Positions 8,749-18,113 of a stretch of DNA of 64,000 nucleotides are shown here, in pieces. The position numbers and the translations under genes are program-made. The notes beneath the pieces were generated by a model. It saw nothing but the letters and a program-made list of their open reading frames with translations, was not told the origin of the DNA and ran no database searches. Source of the stretch: Bidens hawaiensis (taxonomy: Eukaryota; Streptophyta; Magnoliopsida; Asterales; Asteraceae); NCBI GenBank assembly GCA_021521415.1, contig JAIQDT010000059.1:2418001-2482000 (forward strand), in the 5' to 3' direction. Within the stretch, counting starts at the first letter, position 1. Every line of letters starts with the position of its first letter.

Positions 8749-11415
8749 CTACTCCGGAGGATAAATTAGCAACTTAAACCCGCTACTTTGCATTTTCTTG
8801 TGTCCTTCTATTAACCGCGCAGAACGTATAGCAGATGGTGTATGACGCAGCTCCATGGTCTGCAGTGTAGATAGATCTTTCAAACCGTGAGGAAGAGCCT
8901 CTAAATCACAACATTGCTCAACCACAATATGTTCTAATCTAGGAAAGTGATGACCCGAAGCGTTCCAATGCACCAAATCCGTTTTCCCGATTAGCAAATA
9001 TTTAAGTAGACGAAACCCCCCGTCAAGCGGGTCCCATTGAGGTCCTGTAAATGCATACACTTTCAGTTTGAGCACTTCAAGATACGGTAGCATGGCAATT
9101 GTAGACATATGCTTCCAATCCAACAAGGTGTCTGATAAAGTCAGCTTGTTCAAATGGGGCGGGAATTTGTATGACGGTGGAAGAGCCCTTAGCTTACCTT
9201 CGGATGGCGGGCGTGGGAAGGTGTCATTTAATAACTTCAATTTCTCTAGGTTATCGAGCTTAGCAAGATTAGCAAACAGGCTAGCATTTTTCTTCAATTC
9301 CATGAGAACGACAAGTTTTCCACGAATTCCAAGCTTTTTTAGGTTGGGTGTTCTAGCTAAGATGTTCTCGGTACAACTGCCAGGTGAAATAGTGGATATT
9401 GTTTGTATGTTTCCTTGCACAAAAGGGTCTTCGTTGTCCATTCGGGTTTTGGCTTGAGGCCCATGTAGACAACTCGACCCGTTTGTACGCAAATGCCTAA
9501 ATTGCAACATTTTCCATATGTCTACTTGAATGTCAAGCTCACGGGCCGTCGTCTCAACAACTAAAGACTGAAGACTCCATAACTTGGCAATGGATGGCGG
9601 AAGTACCTTAAAGTTTCCAAAAATGGAGATGTACCTTAAATGCACGAGCTGTGTGATTTCAACCGGGAAACGAGAAATATTTATGGATTTGATATCTAAC
9701 ACACGGACTAACATAAAAGCTTCATGGATGAAAGATGTATGTTCTCTAGATAGTTCTGTTTCTTCCAAAGGAAAACACAAGAAAGATCGAACATGTGGAC
9801 CTGAAGGTTTTGAGTGAATAAAGTTCATGACATGCGAATGAACACAAAGACGACGGTAGTTTACCGGCGAGATCAAAGAAGTTTGATCTTGTATATTTCT
9901 TTTGATCACTTGTAGAAACTTCTCTTCTGCTGCTTCGCGTAAGCACAAGTCACGCAACATATCATGAACTCGACATGTTTTAATCCTTCCATTTGCCCTT
10001 CTTTTAGCAATCAGTATTAAGTTCCGCTCAACAAGATCTTCCAAATACTCCTCTGCTAAATCTTCCAAACATTCTTGGCCATTTTCTTGTATAAACCCTT
10101 CCGCCACCCACAACATAACTAGTTTCCAAACAGGTATAGGAAAATCTTCCGGGAAAGCACCAAAATAGATGAAACAAACCTTCAAATGATCGGGCAATTG
10201 CTTGTAACTTAATGCCAATACATCCAGACACTGCTTGGGGTCTCTTGCAACATAAGAACCGACACTTTCAGCAACCTTTTTCCATTGATCGCGTGTCTTA
10301 TCTTTCTTCAGAAGAAGTCCAGCAATTACAACTAAGGCAAGTGGCAATCCATCACATTTTTTAGCTATTGTTTTGCCAAGTTCAACCAGCTCAAATGGGC
10401 AACTTCTTTTTCTAAAAACTTTTGTAGAAAGTAGTTTAAAACTTTCATCTTCATTTAGAAACCGCAAATGATGAGGTGAGGTGTAAGGGTTTGCAAGCAA
10501 AGCCACCTCTGTGTTGCGGGTCGTTAACAATATTCTACTTCCGCAATCCTGGTTAGGAAAAGCCGTCTTGAGATCATTCCACGCGTCTGTTGTCCATACA
10601 TCATCTAATACAATGAGATACCTTCGACCGTTTAAATTTTTGCATATTTCTTGAATTATCATTTCCTCACTCATTTTAGAATTAGTATGATCTGAAGGCT
10701 GCGTGATAGAACCCAAGATAGCAAAAAGCACTTCCTTTCGGTTGTATTCTTGAGAAACATGCACCCAACCGCGTACAAAGAAGTGAAATTCAATGGCGGG
10801 ATCACAATAAACCTTCTTAGCAAGAGTTGTCTTGCCAAGCCCACCCATACCAACAACCGAGACAACCTCAAGAGACTCATTAATATTAGTGAGTTGACTC
10901 ACTACTTCTTGTGCTTCTTCATCAAAACCAATAACATTATCTTCTTCAACCTCTGGTGTTCTTCTTTTTAATGATGACGGTTTCTTTGAAGACTCACCTG
11001 CATAAAGAGCTTCAATCCCAAACTTATTTTTCTCATAAATCTCCTTCACTTTTTCCTTGATGGATTCGATATCTTTAGCAACAGACCGAAGCTTTGCCGG
11101 GTGATCAAACACATGGACCATTTTGCTAAAGGTACTTCTTTCTTTCTGTAGGACTGCATTAACAACAAACGTGTCAATGATGTCTTCTGCTTCATAAGCT
11201 ACATCTCTAATCTGCCTTACTAATTCTCTTACATACTCATACTCGCTACGTTTCTCTTTCGAATCTTTGAGAAACGCTTTCATCAAACTAAGCTCCTTGT
11301 AAAGAGATTCAACTTGACCCTTCAATCCAGATATTAACTCAGCGTTGTAGAGCAGCAGTCGCTTCAGATTGTCCAAGAGGAATTCAACCACCGCGTCCGC
11401 CATTTTAGGCCCCAA
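8749..11415 (-). CDS. CC-NB-ARC-LRR (NLR) disease-resistance protein
   Basis: Intracellular immune receptor of the coiled-coil class; by family it detects pathogen effectors and triggers cell death through an ATP-driven switch. The 888-codon ORF is uninterrupted. Domains: Rx-type coiled coil at residues 5-130 with an EDVID-like motif (AEDIIDTF, 77-83); NB-ARC with P-loop VVGMGGLGKTT (187-197), kinase-2 LIVLDDVW (267-274), RNBS-B GSRILLTTR (292-300), GLPL CDGLPLAL (354-361), RNBS-D CFIYFGAFPED (414-424) and a VHD version of MHD (483-485); then an irregular LRR region from about 540 to 888. The second Met (codon 5, MADAVVEFLL) is the more typical NLR start. Length, motif spacing and single-exon form fit the RPP13/R1-like group. 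All key nucleotide-binding residues are present, so it looks functional. It is isolated here, with no second NLR in the window. Confidence 0.95.
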   Translation of the reverse strand: MGPKMADAVVEFLLDNLKRLLLYNAELISGLKGQVESLYKELSLMKAFLKDSKEKRSEYEYVRELVRQIRDVAYEAEDIIDTFVVNAVLQKERSTFSKMVHVFDHPAKLRSVAKDIESIKEKVKEIYEKNKFGIEALYAGESSKKPSSLKRRTPEVEEDNVIGFDEEAQEVVSQLTNINESLEVVSVVGMGGLGKTTLAKKVYCDPAIEFHFFVRGWVHVSQEYNRKEVLFAILGSITQPSDHTNSKMSEEMIIQEICKNLNGRRYLIVLDDVWTTDAWNDLKTAFPNQDCGSRILLTTRNTEVALLANPYTSPHHLRFLNEDESFKLLSTKVFRKRSCPFELVELGKTIAKKCDGLPLALVVIAGLLLKKDKTRDQWKKVAESVGSYVARDPKQCLDVLALSYKQLPDHLKVCFIYFGAFPEDFPIPVWKLVMLWVAEGFIQENGQECLEDLAEEYLEDLVERNLILIAKRRANGRIKTCRVHDMLRDLCLREAAEEKFLQVIKRNIQDQTSLISPVNYRRLCVHSHVMNFIHSKPSGPHVRSFLCFPLEETELSREHTSFIHEAFMLVRVLDIKSINISRFPVEITQLVHLRYISIFGNFKVLPPSIAKLWSLQSLVVETTARELDIQVDIWKMLQFRHLRTNGSSCLHGPQAKTRMDNEDPFVQGNIQTISTISPGSCTENILARTPNLKKLGIRGKLVVLMELKKNASLFANLAKLDNLEKLKLLNDTFPRPPSEGKLRALPPSYKFPPHLNKLTLSDTLLDWKHMSTIAMLPYLEVLKLKVYAFTGPQWDPLDGGFRLLKYLLIGKTDLVHWNASGHHFPRLEHIVVEQCCDLEALPHGLKDLSTLQTMELRHTPSAIRSARLIEGHKKMQSSGFKLLIYPPE

Positions 11416-12095
11416 AATTACAAAAATTATTATGTTAACTCCAAACTTTCAAGCTAATAGCATTGGCATAATGGTTAAATCTCTTGAAAGTTCACTCTAG
11501 CATCTGGACCTGAAATAACATCATTTGTTCGTTATCTCATCGTCTAGGATCATAATTCTCTTACGACTCTAGTCAGTATGTTTGTTGTGAGGTACTGAGG
11601 AATGGAAACCTTTTACCATGGAGCCTATTTTTAGTTTTAGATATAATGTTATACACTCATTTTCTAGAATTACAGGTTTGTCTAGTAAAACCACCATATG
11701 CTATCTTTTGTTATTCGGATGCATACATTAAAACTCAATTTAATTTACTCATCAAGTTACTAATCCTAGTTTCTGCTTTCTTGCAGTCAAAGCAATGCTT
11801 TAAAAGCTGGTTTATACCGGCCAATAATACCGGTTAAATTGGATGCCAGACAAGTAACCGGTACGAATTAGCCTGGTAAATTGGGCAAAAGGTTTATAAT
11901 CTGAATCACCATTATTACCGGTTTATACCGATTACCGCCATACCGGTTTAACCCTATGATAGATTTTATTGTTTAAGACTTTAGACTAAAGACTTTTAGC
12001 AGCTCATATTCACCTCTGCTTAAAGTTTTAACTTAGCGGCCTTTCCTAAACCATCGTCTCGATCAGTTTTAAATTAGCAGTCTTTCCTATATCAT
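11416..12095. other. Upstream region of the NLR gene
   Basis: Non-coding, AT-rich. The likely promoter and 5' UTR of the NLR gene lie here, but I cannot pick a convincing TATA box. At 11808-11951 the words ACCGGT, TACCGG and ACCGGTTTAT recur at least eight times in both orientations, which looks like a decayed inverted-repeat transposon. Confidence 0.45.
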
Positions 12096-12602
12096 TAGGG
12101 GTGGCAAATGTCACCATGGGTTGTAATAAAATGTATATAATAATGGGTCAACCTAAAAAAATAAAATGATTGAAATGGGTTAAAACGGGTTGACATTTCT
12201 TGAGATTTTTTTTAATGGAACGAGAAAAGCGGAGGAAACTTTTTAGTTTTTTTTACTTTTTTTAGTTTTTGATTTATATTTCGAGTTATGATTTTTTAAT
12301 TATTATTTTTTTGAATTTTTTAATAAGGGGTTTTTGAAATTGGTCAATATGGGTTGAGATTTTAGAAATTCCTCACTAAAATAATAAAAAAATTATAACT
12401 CGAAATATAAATAAAAAACTAAAAAAGTAAAAAAAACTAAAAAGTTTGCTCCGTTTTTCTCGTTCCATAAAAAGAAAAAAAAAACCCTCAAGAAATGTCA
12501 ACTAGTTTTGACCCATTTCAATCATTTTCTTTTTTTAACTTGACCCATTCTGACCCATTATATATATTTTATTACAACCCATGGGTCACATTTGCCACCC
12601 CA
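12096..12602. mobile_element. Hairpin hAT-type MITE
   Basis: 507 bases, starting TAGGGGTGGCAAATG and ending CATTTGCCACCCCA-like sequence, flanked by 8-base duplications differing at one base (TATATCAT 12088-12095, AATATCAT 12603-12610). The two halves are near-complete inverted repeats (gggttgtaataaaatgtata on the left, tatattttattacaaccc on the right; aaaagcggaggaaact against agtttgctccgttttt), so a transcript would fold into one long hairpin. No transposase. It starts about 680 bases upstream of the NLR start codon. Confidence 0.9.
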
Positions 12603-13265
12603 AATATCATGGAATCATGTATTTTTAGATTATCTTTTATTTTTATGGAATTATAGGGTTAACTAGTAAACCCAGTTTAACCGTCAGGTAAGATGGTTTT
12701 TACAACAGTGAGTTAAAAGTATGTTTCTCTCAAGAACACAACATACCTAACCATATCATAAACAGAGAGACTACTTTAGCCAACAAAAATTTATTAAAAA
12801 CCAAATAATCATCCAAAGAACACATAACGTGTTGAATGTAAGATCAAATAAGAACTAATCCAATATGTAACAAATAAATAAAATTAGATCTGATATTCAA
12901 GAAACAAGGTTCAAGATATAACTAGTTAATAAAAGTCAAAAATACCCAGATTCCAGCAATTGTTTTGAAAGCATTTACAGCTGACTCAGTAAACAAGTAA
13001 CACAAATTCTAACGGCTACGAAAATGGAAATAATCTGATAAACAGAAAAAAGCACATACCAGATAAGATCCATCGAAGATATTATTAGTTTTTTAATACT
13101 TATTTACTCTCGATATGTGTTTCTCATATAAATATAAAAGCTTAAATGCGTTGACTTTTACTCATCTTGCTTGTTAACCAGAAATCCCCAAAATACGAAT
13201 GATTGGTGTACATACGTAGTAGCAAACACAAATATTAAATTAATTTTACTATAAAGGGAGGGTAG
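12603..13265. other. AT-rich non-coding DNA
   Basis: No ORF of note and no clear repeat structure beyond a few AT-rich runs. It lies between the hairpin MITE and the inferred start of the Retand 5' LTR. Confidence 0.5.
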
Positions 13266-13689
13266 TGAAGCTACCTGCGTGTAAGGCCCAGTTACCGGTA
13301 GCCCTACTTTCGTGTTGGATTTACTCATAAACGCAGTTCTAAATATCAGAGTTAATTAAAACATTCGCGGAATATAAAAGCTTTCATAAAACATTTCATA
13401 ACAAAACACGTCTTGTCTTAAAACATCATTTTGTCTTTCAAAATAAACGAAACATTAAACTTAAACGTCTTGAGTCTTCCGATGCCAGCCTCTTATTCAG
13501 TGCCACGTGTCTCCTCAAGCGAGCTGCCTCATCCTACTCACCTGCGTGCATACTAAAAGTCAGCTACGCTGAGTGAGTTCTAGTTAATCATACACTATAC
13601 AATACACATAAACTTATTTTCTTTCATTCATACTTTCATACTTTCTTTTTTATTAACTTACTTTCATATCTTACGTTATAAAGAGCATT

Positions 13690-13950
13690 ACGCCCTACAT
13701 TCCTCGAGTATTATTAGGGCTCGGTACCCTCCTTCCTCGAGTATTATTAGGGCTCGGTACCCTCCTTCATCGAGTATTATTAGGGCTCGGTACCCTCTTT
13801 CCTCGAGTATTATTAGGGCTCGGTACCCTCTTTCCTCGAATATTAGTTGGGTTCGGTTCCCTAGTTCTCGAATATTAGTAGGGTTCGATTCCCTCTTCGT
13901 TACCATACAACCATACATCATACCTCGAGTATTATTAGGGCCCGGTACCC
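13690..13950 (-). repeat. Minisatellite in the inverted family A LTR
   Basis: About six units of 36-38 bases built on ctcgagtattattagggctc followed by ggtaccctc, some separated by unrelated bases near 13900. The reverse complement contains gagccctaataatactcgag, which keeps the CCCTAATAAT core of the other family A minisatellites. Confidence 0.85.
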
Positions 13951-14363
13951 TCTTCGTAACCATACAACCATCCTTTCCTTCTTTTATTAACTTTATCACA
14001 TTCATATACATAAACATACATATCATACTTACCTTATACTTAGCGTTACAACCTGACAGTACGTGCAATATCCGAAGATCGTTCACGTACCGTCAAGCCA
14101 TCATTCATACATATCACATTATTCACATAAGGCATACATTTATCTCTTAGGGTAAGCGTATTAACAAACATATCGAGTATGCGCACAGCCCCGAAAACAT
14201 AACACATAAATGGGGCTAGAAACTCACCTGAATCCTGTTACGCTCTCCGTTAATAGTTATTCCCTTCTTGAGCTGTGCACGGCTAACTGTATAATATTTA
14301 CACGTATCAATTAACTACTACTACTCATGTTGTATTTCTATCTTTATATGACCCACAACGAAC

Positions 14364-14450
14364 GGGGGTCCGGGGGCAGCGCCCCTGGCAGCGGGGTCTA
14401 GGGGCGGCAGCCCCTAGCAGGGTCCAAGGGGCAGAGCCCCTGGCTGGGGT
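14364..14450. repeat. GC-rich triple-hairpin block (inverted LTR copy)
   Basis: cgggggcagcgcccctgg, a taggggcggcagccccta palindrome and aaggggcagagcccctgg follow one another. It is the inverted counterpart of 2954-3040 and is very well conserved despite divergence around it. Confidence 0.85.
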
Positions 14451-14529
14451 CGAGCTGCCAGGTCAGCTTGGAAAAATTTTATTTCCATTAACTGTCTTAA
14501 CACATTTTTCATTAGGTTTTTAATTTATT

Positions 14530-14905
14530 TTCTAAGCGAACTTAACTTTAGGCGAAGTTAGACCTTAAGCGAACTTAGCTTTAGGCGAAGTTATCAGTTA
14601 GGCGAACTTGGCCGTAGGCGAAGTTATCAATTAGGCGAACTTGGCCTTAGGCGAAGTTACCAGTTAGGCGAACTTGGCCGTAGGCGAAGTTATCAATTAG
14701 GCGAACTTGGCCTTAGGCGAAGTTACCAGTTAGGCGAACTTGGCTGTAGGCGAAGTTATCAATTAGGCGAACTTGGCCTTAGGCGAAGTTACCAGTTAGG
14801 CGAACTTGGCCGTAGGCGAAGTTACGCTTTGAAGGCGAAGTTAAGCTTTGCAGGCGAAGTTATCAGTTTGCAGACGAAGTTGCCCAGTTCGCATGCGAAG
14901 TTGCC
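14530..14905. repeat. GGCGAACTTGG/GGCGAAGTTA tandem array
   Basis: About ten pairs of alternating half-units (aggcgaacttggcc and taggcgaagttatca, each near 20-25 bases), with a higher-order period of about 45-90 bases between 14590 and 14830. It is the most regular of the CGAA-type arrays in family A. In the LTR's own orientation the motif reads TTCGCC. Confidence 0.85.
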
Positions 14906-15302
14906 CAGTTCAGCTACGGGTTTGGTTTTTTATCAAGCATTTTGGCGATTTTAATACCCTTGTTATGGTTCGACATCACCCACTAACGTTCCCTAACCAT
15001 TTTCGGTCGTATATATATCCCGTATATACTATAAAGCTTGGATCTTTAAGCTTAAGGACATTCAAAAGGCTAAACGTTCAATAAAACGTAAACTTTAAAG
15101 GTCAAGAACATACCTTTAGCGCTCGTTCGATCTTGGTTAGCTTGTTTATGCACTCTAGATCTCGTGTAATAAGATCTAATACCAACTAACGTTTACTCTC
15201 TCTCGGGTCTTGCTCGTTTATGGTGTGTGTGTGTGTTTGGAGTGTGTAGAGATTATGATGGAAATGAAATGAGGGTTTAGGGTTTTAGCTTGGTTTAGGG
15301 GA

Positions 15303-15312
15303 TATTTATATC
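15303..15312 (-). promoter_or_regulatory. TATA box of inverted family A LTR
   Basis: On the minus strand GATATAAATA, about 155 bases inside the LTR, the position of the TATA box in the other family A LTRs. Confidence 0.5.
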
Positions 15313-15936
15313 CCTTAAAGCCCATGGACCTAAGGCCCATTCTCATTTAACCCATCTCAATTAATCTAAATCCATGATCCGTTCTTTACTCGATATTAAT
15401 TAATTAATAACGCGAAATCACTAAACGTAACTTTCTTTATTCAACATTATAAATTTTAGGATGTTACACTGCGAATCCTTAATTCGACCTGCGGATTGTC
15501 AAATAAACATCCGCGAGAGGAACACGTGGACCAGAACACTTGCAGTCATAGCAAGACCAGCAAAGCCATCCGCAGTTCCAAAGACACGCTTCACGGGTCT
15601 CCATCATAACCCGCGGATTACCAATGAGCATCCGCGGGAGGAGCTCACAAGCAACACAAGGGACTCATCGCACCTATGATTCCACGTGATATGAAAGAGC
15701 AGTTGTATCAAACTATTTCTAGAAGATTCCCCTAATACCCCCTGATAACGACATCAGCCAATGGAAAGATGACACCTGGGCACGTAATGGCCATCCCACG
15801 ACGTGCACAGATAATGGCCGTCCCATAACCGTGACCAGGCTGTCACATCCTGTGATGGCTCGACACGTTTCCATTCAGGTGAAGGAGGAATATTACGATA
15901 GTGACAACTCCACCAATAACCTTCCCCCACATTCGG

Positions 15937-15945
15937 CTATAAATA
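15937..15945 (+). promoter_or_regulatory. TATA box of the Retand 5' LTR
   Basis: CTATAAATA in the context attcggctataaatacc, about 275 bases before the LTR end. It fits a U3 promoter. Confidence 0.6.
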
Positions 15946-16217
15946 CCAAGATCACCTACTTCAGGTAACTATTCACTTCCACACGCCTCACGCAATTACT
16001 GGTATTTGTATCGATTATTCTGATCAAGACAGTTACTTATTCTCACGCCAGAGGGTGGTTACGGGAAGACCCCCCCATCGTGTTCTTCCCGTGACGAGAC
16101 TCACGGTGTTCTGTTTTGCAGGCAGATAGCTTGGATCTGGCTCCATCGTTACTCAGTAGACTCACATCTTGGGTAAACGTAGGTTCAGACTATCCAGTTC
16201 GGACTTGTGTTTCTTCA

Positions 16218-16232
16218 TTGGCGCCATCCGGT
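16218..16232 (+). other. Primer-binding site of the Retand element
   Basis: TTGGCGCCATCCGG follows the LTR terminus directly. The TGGCGCC start matches tRNA 3' ends used for priming by many plant Ty3 elements. I cannot tell which tRNA from the short match. Confidence 0.6.
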
Positions 16233-16289
16233 TTTTGGTAGAAATACGGTCATTCAAACGATTTGTTGGAAGTTTTCATGATCTGAAAG

Positions 16290-18113
16290 ATGAGTCAAAG
16301 CCAACAAACACCTGCAACCACTCCGGCTAGAGTCCGACGTACTGAAACCTTCGATGATTCAGTCCTCGAAGGACAAACGCTGGTAGAATCTTGCCGGAAC
16401 AACCAAACTCCGGTCCTTGAAGACAGGGCCGGAGAGTTCCCGAGATTCGAAGACACGACACCTCATCAGAATAAACTACCTCCGGTCTTGGAAGACAGGG
16501 ACCGAGAGTTCCCGAGGTATGAAGACGTTGAACCTCGCCGTACCACTCGAACTGCGGGTCTAGAAGACAAAACCGGAGATTTTCCCAGATTCGACGGTGA
16601 AGAAACGAGAGTTCATCACCATACTCGATCTGGAAAAGCTATTCTTACTCCCGACGAGTGGCATTAGCTGGAACAACAAAGGCTAAGAGAAGAGTACGAA
16701 CGAAGGGTAAAATACAGTCAATTGCAAGCCAGAACCCTAACATACAACCCACCGCCTCCGTCGCCACCACCGATGGTTCGGCGTACTCGGGATCTTGAAA
16801 TGGATGACGTTTCCTAGTTGGCTGACCGTTCCCTCGCTAGAAGCCGCGACAAAAGTCACCAGACTCAGCGGATCCAGTCCCGCAGGATCCCACATGACAA
16901 CAGCCATGCTTCCGGAGGTCAAAGAGACGTCACCTACCAGGAGGAAGACTATGCAAGTGAAGACAACCAGGAATATGGTAGGGAAGGCACTAGCCATCCG
17001 CGGACACTTGTGAAGCATAATGAATACTACAGTGATGCTGAAGAAAATTTCACCAAGCCCTACCGACCCGCTGCTTTCGCGGAAAAGTCAAAATTCATTC
17101 CGCGGATAGCCACTGCTCCGTTCCCAATGAACGTCAAAATTCCAAGCAATTTGGGAAAATACAACTGGTTGACTGACCCGAGTGATCACTTGCTTAACTT
17201 TACCACAGTCGGCGGGGTGAGTGGCTGGACGCTTCCCTATTGGTGTCACATGTTCGAATTGACACTAACGGGAGCAGCAAGAGAGTGGTTCGAAAAGCTC
17301 CCCGACGGCCAGATCAAGAGCTGGGATGACTTGGTGGCTAAGTTCTCATAGCACTTCAGTCAACAACTCAAACATGCGTGCGACCCCTCAGAAATCCTGA
17401 GCATTGTCCGCCGGGACAACGAGTCAGTAGAAAACTTTGTCACCAGGTTCAACAACGAGAGCTTGAACATCAGTGGAATTAGCGAAGACATGTTGAGGGG
17501 AGCATCCAAAGTAAACGCACGGAGCCCAGACTTGATCCGCTGCCTTACTGGAAGAGATGGTATGCCCCGAACATGGGACGCCATCATGTCTGCGGACAAA
17601 GTCTATGCAGCTACTGAAAAGCAATTGGGACGGGAGACACCCAAACAAAACGCGAAGACTGAATCCAGAAACACCCAGCCTAAGAAAGAAGAAAGAGGTT
17701 CGATCTGGTCCAGGATTCAACCTCCGAAAAACTCTTCCAAGCAATTCGATGCCAGACCGTTAATCTGGCAAAAACAGAAAGACCGTAAGGCGGGCAAACA
17801 TGATCAACAGTACTGGACTTCCTTGAAGAAAACTCCGTCAGAAATCTTGAGGACAAAGAACATTGAGTTTAGAAAGCCTCAGCCATTGACGTGGCGGGCA
17901 AACCTGAACCCAAGCAAACATTGCATGTTCCATGATGACATCGGGCATGACACGAATGAATTCGTAAGCTTGAGAAACGAGATCGAATTCGTCATCAAGT
18001 CTGGTAAGTTGGAGCACCTGCTAAAAATCGTGCGACAAGGTCTACGAAAAACCGCAGCTCCCATGGATAAGGGTCCACCCAAGAAACAGATCAAGGACCT
18101 GAATTTCACATGA
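16290..18113 (+). pseudogene. Retand/Tat-type gag, broken
   Basis: Nucleocapsid/capsid polyprotein of a Ty3 element. The start ATG lies about 70 bases past the PBS. The first 125 codons hold three imperfect repeats of VLEDRAGEFPRFED (the third reads GLEDKTGDFPRFD). After a TAG at 16665 and another near 16816 the frame continues to the capsid core (PYRPAAFAEKSKFIPRI ... LTGAAREWFEKLP ... SWDDLVAKFS), where a third TAG falls, then to SLNISGISEDML and the basic C-terminal part ending near 18113. A CxxH-type stretch (HCMFHDDIGHDTNEF) replaces a canonical CCHC knuckle, as is usual in Tat gag. At least three in-frame stops make it non-functional. Confidence 0.85.

Larger units (their letters stand above)
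13280..15468 (-). mobile_element. Solo LTR of family A, inverted, complete
   Basis: Read on the minus strand it starts TGTAACATCC and ends GGGCCTTACA, 2189 bases, with a perfect CTGCG duplication at 13275-13279 and 15469-15473. It shows the family A layout in order: TATA (15303-15312), CGAA-type array (14530-14905), GC-hairpin block (14364-14450), leader block with gctgtgcacggctaactg near 14270-14292, minisatellite (13690-13950), the AGTCAGCTACGCTGAGTGAG block near 13558-13577, and the terminus. It is longer than the 2155-4013 copy mainly because its array is longer. It sits inside the Retand 5' LTR. Confidence 0.95.
13266..16217 (+). mobile_element. 5' LTR of a Tat/Retand Ty3 element, interrupted by a solo LTR
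   Basis: The right end, cttgtgtttcttCA, is followed at once by a TTGGCGCCATCCGG primer-binding site. A TATA box lies at 15937-15945. The left end is inferred at TGAAGCTACCTGCG (13266), because the solo LTR at 13280-15468 with its CTGCG duplication interrupts this sequence. Removing that insertion gives an LTR of about 758 bases. The exact left end is uncertain, because the 3' LTR partner is not in the window. Confidence 0.55.

Noticed and set aside
9068..9457. Open frames on the plus strand within the NLR gene
   Set aside because: They are shadows of a long ORF with full NLR motifs on the other strand.
11455..11530. tRNA-like stretch (ggcataatggttaaat)
   Set aside because: No acceptor stem or T-arm can be formed and the TTCGAATCC-type T-loop is absent.
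14530..14905. CRISPR-like array
   Set aside because: Alternating half-units without unique spacers, inside a plant LTR. It is a tandem repeat.
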